A stretch of 41,790 bases of DNA from an uncultured beta proteobacterium (GCA_903897925.1 CAIUDG010000049.1:1-41790); one strand, 5' to 3'. Counted from the stretch's first letter, positions 28,579 through 37,182 are shown. Translations and numbers: made by a program. The notes: generated by a model not told the origin, from the letters alone.

Positions 28579-28665
28579 CGAGCATGCCATTTCCGCCCAG
28601 CCACTGGCCATTGCCCGCCAGTCGCCGTGCTGGTTTGCGGCTACTTGGCGTCGCACGCTTGCCCC

Positions 28666-28998
28666 ATGCCACGCTCTGCTGACCCGCATGCGCAGCCCGT
28701 TGTCACGGGGTTTTTTCCGAAGTGGTTGACGCTGCTGGTGGCCTGTGGTGCAGTCGCTGGCTACGCTTGGCAGGCGCAACCGGTGCGCGCATCTGCAAGC
28801 CCGGCGGCACTGGAATTGGCCGGCGTGGTGCTGCTGGTTTCGCTGGCGGCAGCGGGGCTGTTGCAAGTGCTGCAGGCGCCGGCCACCGGCGCCGGCCAGC
28901 GTGCTGGCAAAGCCCGGCGCAATGCTATGCGTATTGCCGGGCACAAAACGCGGTCCGCTGCATCCCATGAGCGGGTGCGCTTTATGGGCCGCTCCTGA
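28666..28998 (+). CDS. Small two-TM membrane protein, first gene of the Ehr operon
   Basis: If the ATG at 28666 is the start, a protein of 110 residues results; an in-frame ATG at 28627 is the alternative. Two hydrophobic segments are visible (WLTLLVACGAVAGYAW and LELAGVVLLVSLAAAGLLQV), followed by a basic, Arg/Lys-rich tail. It ends 5 nt before the HyfB-like gene, on the same strand, so it is probably co-transcribed. No known hydrogenase or complex I subunit is recognised. It could be an accessory subunit or assembly factor. The lack of a good ribosome-binding site keeps confidence low. Confidence 0.4.
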   Translation: MPRSADPHAQPVVTGFFPKWLTLLVACGAVAGYAWQAQPVRASASPAALELAGVVLLVSLAAAGLLQVLQAPATGAGQRAGKARRNAMRIAGHKTRSAASHERVRFMGRS

Positions 28999-29003
28999 AT
29001 CCT

Positions 29004-31019
29004 ATGACCGAACTGGTAATCGCAGTGGCCGTCTTGGTGCTTGGTGCGGCGGGTTGCCTGTTGCCGCTGCGCAATCTGCAGCGGGTAATCATCGGTCTAC
29101 TGTCGCAGGCGCTGGCAACGGTGTTGACGCTGTACAGCGCGGTTCCGGTGCTGCTCGGCGCAGCGCCGGTCACCGGCGTGCTGGCCTGGGCTTACCCGAT
29201 GGGCCATTTGCGGGTTCGGCTGGATGCCCTGGGCGCGTTCTTTCTGAGCTGGTCGATGCCCTTGTGCCTGCTGGGCAGCATTTATGCACTGGGATACCTG
29301 AAACCTTACCTTGCCAGCCGGCGCCACCTTGGCGTGCATTTTGCGCTCTTGAACATGACCGCGCTGGCCTTCATTCTGGTCTACAGCGGCGACCAGGCGC
29401 TGGTTTTCCTGATGGGCTGGGAAACGGCGGCGCTGGCCGCCTGGCTGCTGGTGATCTGGGACTACACGAACCAGAAAATCCGCTTCGCCGGTTTCAATTA
29501 CCTGGTGTCCACGCATATCGGCCTGATTTTTCTGGTGGCCGCACTGATGGTGATGTACGCCCACGCCGGCAGTTGGGAGCTGGAGCAACTGGGCCAATGG
29601 TTGCGTAGCACCGTGGAGCCGCAGCGCAATTTGGTGTTTTTGTTGCTGTTGATCAGCTTTGGCCTGAAGTCGGCCTTTTTCCCGTTCCACTCCTGGCTGC
29701 CGCGGGCCCATGCTGCGGCGCCGGCCCATGTCTCGGCGCTGATGTCTGGCGTGATCCACAAGGCCGGCCTGTATGCGTTGCTGCGCTTTCTCTGGCTGAT
29801 GGGGCGCCCGGACGAGTGGATGGGCTGGTGCCTGATTGTGTTTTCGGCCACCTCGGCCGTGGTCGGAGCGCTGTACAGCCTGGGGCAGCGCGACTTGAAA
29901 CGCCTGCTGGGTTACTCGTCGACAGAAAACGTCGGCATTGCTGGCATCGGGTTTGGCGTCGGTTGCCTGGGCCTGAGCTGGGACAACCCGGCGCTGGTGC
30001 TGATCGGTTTTGCCGGTGGTTTGCTGCATGTGCTGAACCATGCATTTTTCAAATGCCTGTTGTTTTATGCGGCCGGCGCGGTGTACCAGGGCACGCACAC
30101 AGTCAACCTGGAGCGCCTGGGCGGCCTGGCACGGCTGATGCCCTGGACCAGCGCCTGCTTTGGCGTCGGTGCGGTGGCGATATCGGCGTTACCACCGTTG
30201 AACGGCTTTGCCAGCGAATTTCTGATTTATAGCGGGCTGTTCAGTCCGGCGCCGATGCCGCTGGGCGCCAGGCTGGCCTTGTGTCTGGTAGCGGCGGTGC
30301 TGGCCTTTGTTGGGGCGGTGTCGGCCATGGGCATGACGCGTGCCTTCGGACTGGCGTTTTTGGGCCTGCCGCGTGATGCGACACTGGCACCGGTGCAGGA
30401 AGCCAGTCGCTGGATGTTGCTGCCCACGTTGCTGCATGCGCTGGGTGTGGTGCTGCTGGGCCTGTTTCCGCTGCTCGGTTGGTGGTGGGTGCAGGGGGCC
30501 ACGCGGATCGCATTGGCCAACACCTCGCTGGCGCCGGTGGCGGTGGCTGGGCTGCAAGCTGGGCTGGCCGAGACGGTGGCCCAGGTCGGCGCGCTGTCGG
30601 GCGGTGTGTTGTTGGTGGTGCTGCTGCTGTATGTAACACGCACGCTGTGGGGACGCCGCCAGCCGGCGCAAGTGCACCGGACCTGGGGCTGCGCTTACGG
30701 GCAGCCGAATGCGCGCATGCAGTACACCGGCGCCAGTTTTTCTGCCGACTTCAATGCGCGCTTCCGTGCGGTGCTGGGTTTGTTGCAGCGTAAAAAGGCG
30801 CCCGTCGGTTACTTTCCGAGCGACGCCTATGTCATTACCGACTGCGTCGACAGCGTCGAGCGGCGCATCTACACCGTCATCGGGCAGGGCGAAAATTCGG
30901 CCCAAGACTGGTCGCGCAGACTGCGCGAAGACGATCCGCGCCTGGCATTTGCCGCCGGACTGCTGGCCCTGCTGGTGATCGCCGGGCTGGCGGCACTGGC
31001 CGGTGGGGTGCTGTTATGA
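29004..31019 (+). CDS. hyfB: HyfB/NuoL-like proton-translocating membrane subunit
   Basis: A 671-residue antiporter-like subunit with about 15-16 membrane segments. It has the signature residues of proton channels in this family: E140 in FLMGWETAA, K222 in SFGLKSAFFPFHSWLP with H229, and K253 in SGVIHKAGLYALLRFLW. Next comes LGQRDLKRLLGYSSTENVGI and the HAFFKCLLFYAAGAV segment. The C-terminal third (YGQPNARMQYTGASFSADF) is typical of the HyfB/HycC branch and ends with an extra membrane helix. In hydrogenase-4 and complex I it couples electron transfer to H+ or Na+ movement. The ATG at 29004 follows the upstream stop by 5 nt, and the 3' end overlaps the next gene by 4 nt (ATGA). Confidence 0.92.
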   Translation: MTELVIAVAVLVLGAAGCLLPLRNLQRVIIGLLSQALATVLTLYSAVPVLLGAAPVTGVLAWAYPMGHLRVRLDALGAFFLSWSMPLCLLGSIYALGYLKPYLASRRHLGVHFALLNMTALAFILVYSGDQALVFLMGWETAALAAWLLVIWDYTNQKIRFAGFNYLVSTHIGLIFLVAALMVMYAHAGSWELEQLGQWLRSTVEPQRNLVFLLLLISFGLKSAFFPFHSWLPRAHAAAPAHVSALMSGVIHKAGLYALLRFLWLMGRPDEWMGWCLIVFSATSAVVGALYSLGQRDLKRLLGYSSTENVGIAGIGFGVGCLGLSWDNPALVLIGFAGGLLHVLNHAFFKCLLFYAAGAVYQGTHTVNLERLGGLARLMPWTSACFGVGAVAISALPPLNGFASEFLIYSGLFSPAPMPLGARLALCLVAAVLAFVGAVSAMGMTRAFGLAFLGLPRDATLAPVQEASRWMLLPTLLHALGVVLLGLFPLLGWWWVQGATRIALANTSLAPVAVAGLQAGLAETVAQVGALSGGVLLVVLLLYVTRTLWGRRQPAQVHRTWGCAYGQPNARMQYTGASFSADFNARFRAVLGLLQRKKAPVGYFPSDAYVITDCVDSVERRIYTVIGQGENSAQDWSRRLREDDPRLAFAAGLLALLVIAGLAALAGGVLL

Positions 31020-31948
31020 GTCTGTGGCTGACCCTGACGGTGGCGCATGTGCTGGCTGTGCTGTGCCTGCCGGTGCTGCTGGTCGGACTGGTCAATCGCA
31101 CCAAATCGCTGTGGGCCGGTCGCCGTGGGCCCGGCCTGTGGCAATCGGCCTGGGACTTGCAGCGCCTGCTCTACAAACGCCCGCTGCGCAGCAGCGTCAG
31201 CACGCCGCTGTTTCAGCTGGCGCCCGCAGTCACCCTGGCCGGCGCGCTGGTGGCGGCCCTGGTAGCCCCGATGTGGGGGGCTTTTGCGCCGCTGCAGTTT
31301 GCCAACGACTTTGTCCTGTTTGCATACGTGCTGGGCTTGGCACGCATGTTTCTGACCCTGTCGGCGCTGGACGTTGGCAGTTCGTTTGAAGGCATGGGTG
31401 CGGCGCGTGAGGTGTCGTTCACGGTGTTTATCGAACCGGCCTTGTTTCTGCTGCTGGGCTGTGCCAGTTTGCTTGGTACCCAGCACAGCCTGGCCGGGTT
31501 GATCGGCAATTTCCAGCGCTCCGAACTGTTTCCCTGGCTGGCGCCGCTGGCGGTGCTGGTGTTGCTGATTTTGTTGCAGGTGGAGGCCGCGCGGGTCCCG
31601 GTAGACGACCCCAGCACCCACCTGGAGCTGACCATGGTGCATGAAGTGATGCTGCTGGACTTCAGCGGGCCGGACCTGGCAATGATGCAATATGCCGCCG
31701 CAGTGAAGATGGCCTTGTATGCCGGGCTGATTGCCGCTTTGCTCAATCCGCTCGACCCCTTGACTGAACCGCTGGCGGCGGTGCTGTGCTCGCTCGGCCT
31801 GATGGCGCTGGTGGCGCTGTTCGTCGGCTGTACCGAGTCCTTGCTGGCGCGCCTGCGCCTGCGTTGGGTGCCGGCTTATCTGCTGCTGGCGTCATTCGCC
31901 GCCGCACTGTGCCTGGCGCTGGTGTGGCTGTTCGGGAGCCGCGCATGA
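31016..31948 (+). CDS. hyfC: HyfC/NuoH-like membrane anchor subunit
   Basis: A 310-residue protein with about eight membrane segments. It belongs to the NuoH/HyfC/HycD family, which anchors the peripheral arm to the membrane near the quinone or catalytic cavity. Diagnostic parts are LVNRTKSLWAGRRGPGLWQS near the start, SSFEGMGAAREVSFTVFIEP, and the conserved acidic loop EAARVPVDDPSTHLELTMVH followed by EVMLLDFSGPDLAMM. The Glu/Asp-rich loop is thought to take part in proton uptake in the family. It is joined to both neighbours by ATGA overlaps, which suggests coupled translation at equal stoichiometry. Confidence 0.92.
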   Translation: MSLWLTLTVAHVLAVLCLPVLLVGLVNRTKSLWAGRRGPGLWQSAWDLQRLLYKRPLRSSVSTPLFQLAPAVTLAGALVAALVAPMWGAFAPLQFANDFVLFAYVLGLARMFLTLSALDVGSSFEGMGAAREVSFTVFIEPALFLLLGCASLLGTQHSLAGLIGNFQRSELFPWLAPLAVLVLLILLQVEAARVPVDDPSTHLELTMVHEVMLLDFSGPDLAMMQYAAAVKMALYAGLIAALLNPLDPLTEPLAAVLCSLGLMALVALFVGCTESLLARLRLRWVPAYLLLASFAAALCLALVWLFGSRA

Positions 31949-32526
31949 CGGTGGCACTGATGCTGTTCCTGCTGGCGGCGCTGCTGCCGGTATTTTTCGC
32001 CAAACTCCGGGTGCTGCCGCTGTGGCTCAGTGTGCAGGGGCTGGCATTGGCTGCAATGGACTGGGTCCAAGCGCCCGCGCCCACGCTGCACAGCCTGGCC
32101 ACACTGCTGGAAGTGCTGCTGTTGCGGGCCGCGCTGGCGCCTTGGCTGTTGCGCCGCGCGATGGTTCTGTGCGGCGGCGCCGAGCGCGATCTGATGCCCT
32201 CCAATTTGTTTACCTGGGTCGCCGCCGTCAGTCTGATTGCACTGGCCTTCCATTTTTTCGGCGCCAGCAGTTCGGCGCCCGACGCGCTGGCGCTGGGCGT
32301 TGTGGCAACGCTGGTGTTGCTGGCGTTTTTGCTGCTCGCCAGCAACGCCGCGCCGCTGGCCCAGCTGGTGGCGCTGTTGTATATCGAAAACGCCATTGCG
32401 GTGTTTGAAGCGCTGCTGCCGCAGGGCTGGCCGTTGCCGGTTCATCTGGCGCTGGGCCTGGTGTATCTAGGCACCATCACGGTGGCGCAGTGGCTGCTCG
32501 GACAACGCACCGAGGCCAGCCTATGA
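31945..32526 (+). CDS. hyfE: HyfE-like small membrane subunit
   Basis: A 193-residue protein with about six hydrophobic segments, matching HyfE of hydrogenase-4 in length and pattern. That subunit is an N-terminal NuoK-like part plus extra helices. Features include LLPVFFAKLRVLPLWLSVQG, an Arg/Glu-containing stretch LRRAMVLCGGAERDLMPSNL, and a buried glutamate in VALLYIENAIAVFEALLP, the NuoK-like residue expected in a proton path. It overlaps the upstream and downstream genes by 4 nt each. The assignment rests on order and membrane pattern; sequence conservation in this family is low. Confidence 0.82.
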   Translation: MTVALMLFLLAALLPVFFAKLRVLPLWLSVQGLALAAMDWVQAPAPTLHSLATLLEVLLLRAALAPWLLRRAMVLCGGAERDLMPSNLFTWVAAVSLIALAFHFFGASSSAPDALALGVVATLVLLAFLLLASNAAPLAQLVALLYIENAIAVFEALLPQGWPLPVHLALGLVYLGTITVAQWLLGQRTEASL

Positions 32527-33938
32527 AGACCCTGGAGCCGGACTTGTGCGTACAGCGCAGCCACTGGGTGGGCCCGGCCCTGGTGCTGCTGGCGCTGCTC
32601 AGTCTGGGCGGCTGGGTCACGGTGTTATTGGACACGCCGCTGGCCCGCATGCCGCAGTATTTCTGGCACGGCTATCTGGTGATCGACGCCACCACGCTGC
32701 TGTTTGCGCTGGTCGTGAATGCCGTGTTTCTTGGCATCAGCGTCTACATGTCCTCGCGCGTCGGCAGTTCACGCATGCTGAATCGGCATCTGTACTCCCG
32801 CGCCGCCCTCAGTCTGTTGCTGATGCTGGCCATGAACCTGGGCGTCATGGCCAACCACCTGGTGCTGCTGTGGGCCTTTATTGAGTTGACCACCTTGTGT
32901 GCTGCGCCCCTGGTGGCACAGGGCGACAGTGTCGGTGCCAGCGCGGTCGCCTGGCGCTATCTGCTGTATTCCAGTGTCTCGCTGGGGCTGAGTTTTCTGG
33001 GCTTCCTGTGCCTGTTGCGCAGTGCCCAGCTGCAAGGTGTCACGCTGAATTTTGCCATCGACCAGCTGGCGCAACAGCTGCCGCAGCAAGGTGACAGCTG
33101 GCAGCGCTTGGGCCTGGCACTGATGTTGTTTGGCCTGGGCAGCAAGCTCGGCCTGGCGCCGCTGTACGGCTGGTTGCCGGAGACCTACGAAGCTGCGCCA
33201 ACCAGCACCAGTGCCCTGCTGGCAGCGGTGCAGTTCAATATGAGCGTGGTTGCGGTGTTCCGCATATTGCAGGTGTTTTCCGGCCACGAGCTCGGCTTTG
33301 TGTCGCAGCAATTGCTGCTGATGGGCAGTTTGTCACTGCTCATCGCCGCCGTGCAGGTGATGACGGCGCAACATTACAAGCGCCTGATTGCCTATGCCTG
33401 CGTCAGTTCATCCGGGGTGATCGCGCTCGGACTGGCGGTCGGCAAAGCCGCTGCCTACGGCGTGGTCTTGTACGTGGTCAGCAATGCCTTTGTGAAAGCG
33501 CTGCTGTTCCTCACCGCCGGGCGCCTGCGCGCAGTCTATGCCAGCCAGTCGATGCGCGATCTGAGTGGCGTGATCCGGGTGCTGCCGTTTTCCGGCCTGC
33601 TGTTTACCTTCGGTATTTTTGCCCTGTTGGGCTTTCCGCCGTTTGGCAGTTTTATGGCGGAAATGCTGATTCTCTCCGGCATCGTGCAGTTTGGCAGCAT
33701 GCTCGCCTTCGCGCTGATGTGCACCATGCTGACGATTATTTTTGTCGCCACCTGCCGCTCCATTTTTCCGATGCTCTGGGGCTCGACCGAGCAGCGCCGC
33801 CAGGTGCGTCTGGACGGTTGGCTGACGGCCTTGCCGAAGCTTGGTTTTGTTTGTGCCCTGGTGCTGCTGGGGCTGTACATTCCGCCGCCGATCAATCAGT
33901 TGCTGATCCAGGTGGCGCATTCGATTGGGGGCCAATAA
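32523..33938 (+). CDS. hyfF: HyfF/NuoN-like proton-translocating membrane subunit
   Basis: A 471-residue second antiporter-like subunit (start at 32523 by ATGA overlap; the longer frame from 32490 lies in the upstream gene). About 13-14 membrane segments are present. Channel residues include E121 in LWAFIELTTLCAAPL and K208 in LFGLGSKLGLAPLYGWLPE. The second channel lysine, found in NuoL-type subunits, is replaced by N239 in LLAAVQFNMSVVAVFR. I recall the same kind of change in HyfF of E. coli. SAHF-type segments appear as QHYKRLIAYACVSSSGVIAL and SNAFVKALLFLTAGRL. It should form one half-channel pair in the membrane arm. Its stop shares one base with the next start (TAATG). Confidence 0.9.
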   Translation: MKTLEPDLCVQRSHWVGPALVLLALLSLGGWVTVLLDTPLARMPQYFWHGYLVIDATTLLFALVVNAVFLGISVYMSSRVGSSRMLNRHLYSRAALSLLLMLAMNLGVMANHLVLLWAFIELTTLCAAPLVAQGDSVGASAVAWRYLLYSSVSLGLSFLGFLCLLRSAQLQGVTLNFAIDQLAQQLPQQGDSWQRLGLALMLFGLGSKLGLAPLYGWLPETYEAAPTSTSALLAAVQFNMSVVAVFRILQVFSGHELGFVSQQLLLMGSLSLLIAAVQVMTAQHYKRLIAYACVSSSGVIALGLAVGKAAAYGVVLYVVSNAFVKALLFLTAGRLRAVYASQSMRDLSGVIRVLPFSGLLFTFGIFALLGFPPFGSFMAEMLILSGIVQFGSMLAFALMCTMLTIIFVATCRSIFPMLWGSTEQRRQVRLDGWLTALPKLGFVCALVLLGLYIPPPINQLLIQVAHSIGGQ

Positions 33939-35419
33939 TGGATCGGCTGGCGCCTTGTCATGTGTTTTCCGTCGACGCTGCCGACACCACCGACGCCGTC
34001 ACCTGGGCCGCCGCCTGTGCCAGCCGCCTGGCAGCCGGCGACCGGATGCTGATGCTCTACGGTCGTCCAGACGGCGCGCAGGCCGTCATCTTGCATGCGC
34101 TGCTGCAGGACCGCGCCGGCACCTGGCAACTGTTGCGTGCCAGCAGCCAGCGCGGCGATGTTTATCCGGCACTGACGCCGCAGTTTCCGGCGCTGCAGAT
34201 GCTGGAGCGCGAATTGTGGGAACAGTGCGCGGTGCAGCCACAGGGCCATCCCTGGCTGAAGCCGGTGCGCTTCGAGGGGGCGTGGCAGCAGCGCATGGTC
34301 GATTACCCGTTCTTTGCGGTGCGCGGCGCCGGTGTGCATGAGGTTGGCGTTGGGCCCGTGCATGCCGGGGTGATCGAGCCGGGCCATTTCCGGTTCATGT
34401 GCCTGGGCGAAAAGGTCCACCACCTGGAGCTGCAACTGGGCTACCAGCACCGTGGTGTCGAGGTCTTGCTGCGCGAGCGCAGCACCAGCGCCCAAACACC
34501 GCTGGTGGAGCGCCTGGTTGGGGACAGCAGCGTGGCATATGCCTGGGGCTATTGCGCGGCACTGGAGGAGTTGAGCTCCGCGCAGCCGCCCCTGTACACC
34601 GAGATGGTGCGCGGTGTGGCGCTGGAGCTGGAGCGCATCGCCATGCACCTGGCGACACTGGCCGGGCTGGCGACCGACCTGGCTTTCTTGCAGGGCGGCG
34701 CCACCTATGCCCGGCTGCGCACGGCCATCATCAACGCCACCCAGCGCATGTGCGGCAGCCGCTTTGGCCGTGGCTGGCTGCGGCCCGGAGGCGTACGCCA
34801 TGCCCTGGGCGAGGCACGGCGTTGCGACTTGCGCTTTACCCTGGAAGCCTTTGCCAGCGATCTGGCCGAGGTCAATGCACTGGTGTGCGGCGCCATGACG
34901 GTGCGGTCACGCCTGCAGGGCGTCGGGCTGCTGGACACGCTGACGGCGACCGAGACCGGCATGCAGGGCCTGGTGGCACGTGCCAGTGGGGTCGCACTGG
35001 ACGCGCGCAGCAGCCATCCGTTTGCGGTGTACCAGGCCTTCCCGATCGCCATGCAGCTGGAGGTCGATGGCGACTGCTGGGCCCGCATGCAGCTGCGGCT
35101 GCGCGAAATGGATGCGTCGGTGGCCTGGTTGCAGGGCGTGCTGGGCGCGGCGGCGAACGACATGGGCGCGGCCGGTCTGCAGGCGCTGCCGCCGCTGGCC
35201 CCCGGCAGTTTGTGTGTCAGCCTGGTCGAGGGCGTGCGCGGCACCGTGCTGCAGGCATTGGAGACCGACGCGCAGGGGCGGGTGCAGCACCACAAGGTGC
35301 AAGATCCCTCGTTGCACAACTGGTTCGGGCTGGCGCTGGCGATGCGCAACAACGATATTTCCGATTTTCCGGTGTGCAACAAAAGTTTTGATTTGTCCTA
35401 TTGCGGCAACGATCTCTAA
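33938..35419 (+). CDS. HyfG/HycE-like large subunit without Ni-binding cysteines
   Basis: A 493-residue protein. Residues ~1-115 resemble the NuoC-like domain fused in HycE/HyfG, and ~120-493 the NuoD/large-subunit domain (GPVHAGVIEPGHFRF, HHLELQLGYQHRGVE, VALELERIAMHLATLAGLAT). In real group 4 [NiFe] hydrogenases two CxxC motifs hold Ni-Fe. Here the first aligns to ERLVGDSS (191-198), with V194 and S197 in place of Cys. The second, normally DPCxxC, is DPSLHN (456-461), with S458 and N461. All four Ni ligands are absent, so hydrogenase activity is not expected. The C-terminus keeps a conserved-looking tail (NKSFDLSYCGNDL) and shows no obvious protease-processing context. This matches the Ehr (hydrogenase-related) group rather than Hyf or Hyc. 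Confidence 0.88.
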   Translation: MDRLAPCHVFSVDAADTTDAVTWAAACASRLAAGDRMLMLYGRPDGAQAVILHALLQDRAGTWQLLRASSQRGDVYPALTPQFPALQMLERELWEQCAVQPQGHPWLKPVRFEGAWQQRMVDYPFFAVRGAGVHEVGVGPVHAGVIEPGHFRFMCLGEKVHHLELQLGYQHRGVEVLLRERSTSAQTPLVERLVGDSSVAYAWGYCAALEELSSAQPPLYTEMVRGVALELERIAMHLATLAGLATDLAFLQGGATYARLRTAIINATQRMCGSRFGRGWLRPGGVRHALGEARRCDLRFTLEAFASDLAEVNALVCGAMTVRSRLQGVGLLDTLTATETGMQGLVARASGVALDARSSHPFAVYQAFPIAMQLEVDGDCWARMQLRLREMDASVAWLQGVLGAAANDMGAAGLQALPPLAPGSLCVSLVEGVRGTVLQALETDAQGRVQHHKVQDPSLHNWFGLALAMRNNDISDFPVCNKSFDLSYCGNDL

Positions 35420-35427
35420 GGACCAGC

Positions 35428-36177
35428 ATGTTCCAGTCCATCATCGTCAGGGCCTCACAGGGGCGCCAGTACATTGCCGATCCACGCCAGGCCCAGGCCA
35501 GCGGATTCCGGGGCCGGCCGGTATTTTCTGCGCAGCCCTGCGACGCCGGCTGCCAGACCTGCATGGACGTGTGTGACAGTGCCGCGATTGCTTTGCAGCC
35601 GCTGCACATCGATCTCGGACGCTGCACCCTTTGTGGCGAGTGTGCGGCCGCCTGCCCGAGCGGACGCTTGTCGTTCAGCGAAGACTTCCGCATGGCTGCG
35701 ACCCAGCGCGAGGCGCTGCTGCTCAGCGCCGCGCGACCGGCGCTGGACCCGGTACAGGTGTCGCAGGCATTGCGGCGCCGCTTTGGCCGTTCCCTGAAGC
35801 TGCGCTCGGTGTCGGCCGGCGGCTGCAACGCCTGCGAACTGGAAGTCAACGCGCTCAGCAATGTGAATTTTGATATCGGCCGCTATGGCATCGATTTTGT
35901 CGCGTCGCCGCGCCACGCCGATGGACTGGTGCTGAGCGGGCCGATCAACCGCAATATGAGCGAGGCGTTGCAGTTGTGCTGGGACGCCATGCCGGAACCC
36001 AAGTTCGTTATTGCCATGGGGGCCTGCGCCATTTCGGGCAGTCCGCTGAACGGCTCCAGTGCCCTGGAGCGCAGTTTTCTGGAGCGCAATGTGCCGGCCT
36101 TGTTCATCCCTGGCTGCCCGCCACACCCGCTGACTTTTGTGTGCGGTGTGCTGGACCTGCTGGGTATTGCCAGTTAA
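35428..36177 (+). CDS. Ferredoxin-HyfI fusion: Fe-S electron-transfer small subunit
   Basis: A 249-residue protein. The ATG at 35428 follows AAGGA by about six bases; the longer frame from 35401 overlaps the upstream gene. Residues ~30-85 are a two-cluster ferredoxin: C38, C42, C45 and C49 (an unusual CxxxC first spacing), and C66, C69, C72 and C76 in the canonical CTLCGECAAACP. Residues ~115-249 are the NuoB/HyfI small subunit, with all four proximal-cluster cysteines: C133 and C136 in GGCNACELEV, C200 in AMGACAISG, and C230 in IPGCPPHP. In Hyf/Hyc systems these two parts are separate proteins (HyfH and HyfI), so this is a natural fusion. It should wire a soluble donor to the cluster next to the altered large-subunit cavity. 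Confidence 0.9.
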   Translation: MFQSIIVRASQGRQYIADPRQAQASGFRGRPVFSAQPCDAGCQTCMDVCDSAAIALQPLHIDLGRCTLCGECAAACPSGRLSFSEDFRMAATQREALLLSAARPALDPVQVSQALRRRFGRSLKLRSVSAGGCNACELEVNALSNVNFDIGRYGIDFVASPRHADGLVLSGPINRNMSEALQLCWDAMPEPKFVIAMGACAISGSPLNGSSALERSFLERNVPALFIPGCPPHPLTFVCGVLDLLGIAS

Positions 36178-36183
36178 GCGCGG

Positions 36184-37182
36184 TTAGGCAGGGCTGCGCG
36201 CCAGCAGGAGCTGGCCTGGCACGCCCTGGTCGAACTCTTGGCGCACCGTCACGTTGACGCAGGCTTGCACTTGCAAGCCGGCCTGCTGCAGGCATGCGGC
36301 GATGTGACTGGGGTGGTGCTGGAAGCGACCACTGTGCGCCAGCGCAAAGCCGGCAGGTGTTTCAAATTGCTGCAATTCGGTGTTGAACACCAGCCAGCCG
36401 CCCGGTGCCAGGCATTGCGCAGTTTGCTGCAACACCGGCGCCAGATCGCCAAAATAGATCAGCGTGTCGGCGTAGGCGATCAGGTCGTAGCGCGCGCCGC
36501 TGGTGCGCAGGAAATCGCCCAGTTCGGCCACCACCAGCTGGTCGTAGCAGTCCAGCAACTGGGCCCGCTGCACCATGTGCTCAGACAGGTCGACACCGCA
36601 CAGGTGCGCGGCCCAGGGCCGCAATGCCGGCCCGGACAGGCCGGTTCCGCAGCCACCGTCAAGCACGCGCCAGCGCGCCTGGGCCGGCGCGTGGCGGGCC
36701 AGCAGCTCGGCAATTTCCTCGGGAATGCGGTACGCCAGATTGCGCAGGCTTTCGTCAAAACGCAGCGCATAGGAGTCGAAGGTTTCGCGAATAAAGTCGT
36801 CGCTGGCGCGCGGCGGAACGTCCTCGCCGCTGAAGGCGGCAAAGAAGTGCCGCGCCACCGGGTTGTCGGCCTCTGCCAGCATCCATTGCCGGTACACCTC
36901 GCGCGCCTGGGCGATGTCGCCCAGGATGTAAAAGGCAATGCCGCGCATGCGCGGTGGTTGCGCGGCCGGGTCTTGCAACACGTAGGCCTGGCACAGGAAA
37001 CGGGCGCCTTCAATCGCCTGGCCGATGCTGCTGAGCGTGTGGCCCAGCAGTTCCAGTGCCGCTACGTGGGCCGAGTCATGGGCCAGCAGTTGGCGCAGCA
37101 ATAGCACGGCGTCGTGCGCTTGGGCAAAGCGCAGGCGCGTTTGCGCCTGTGCCAGCAGAAAGGATGGGCGGTCAGCACTCAC
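36184..37182 (-). CDS. TPR-containing SAM-dependent methyltransferase
   Basis: A 332-residue soluble protein with a GTG start and a weak ribosome-binding site. Residues ~1-115 are helical, with a TPR-like pattern (LRFAQAHDAVLLLRQLLAHD, AALELLGHTLSSIGQAIEGA, MRGIAFYILGDIAQAREVYR). Residues ~130-330 are a class I methyltransferase. FIRETFDSYALRFDESLRNL is a conserved entry motif. VLDGGCGTGLSGPAL is motif I binding S-adenosylmethionine, and CGVDLSEHMVQRAQ holds the acidic residue for the ribose. DLIAYADTLIYFGDLAPVL and LAPGGWLVFNTE complete the core. Such TPR-methyltransferase proteins occur in many proteobacteria, with substrates largely unknown. It is convergent with the Ehr operon, only 6 nt from its last stop, and probably unrelated to it. 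Confidence 0.85.
   Translation of the reverse strand: MSADRPSFLLAQAQTRLRFAQAHDAVLLLRQLLAHDSAHVAALELLGHTLSSIGQAIEGARFLCQAYVLQDPAAQPPRMRGIAFYILGDIAQAREVYRQWMLAEADNPVARHFFAAFSGEDVPPRASDDFIRETFDSYALRFDESLRNLAYRIPEEIAELLARHAPAQARWRVLDGGCGTGLSGPALRPWAAHLCGVDLSEHMVQRAQLLDCYDQLVVAELGDFLRTSGARYDLIAYADTLIYFGDLAPVLQQTAQCLAPGGWLVFNTELQQFETPAGFALAHSGRFQHHPSHIAACLQQAGLQVQACVNVTVRQEFDQGVPGQLLLARSPA

Noticed and set aside
28572..28682. 36-codon frame MMTSMPFPPSH... in the leader of the Ehr operon
   Set aside because: It has no ribosome-binding site, no domain, and overlaps the next candidate start. It is too weak to call.
29097..30098. Reverse-strand open frame of 333 codons opposite the HyfB-like gene
   Set aside because: It is a Gln/His/Arg-rich shadow of a conserved membrane subunit.
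33938..36177. Annotation as a genuine [NiFe] hydrogenase or formate hydrogenlyase
   Set aside because: All four Ni-ligand cysteines are replaced in the large subunit, and no formate dehydrogenase, hydrogenase protease or Hyp genes are present.
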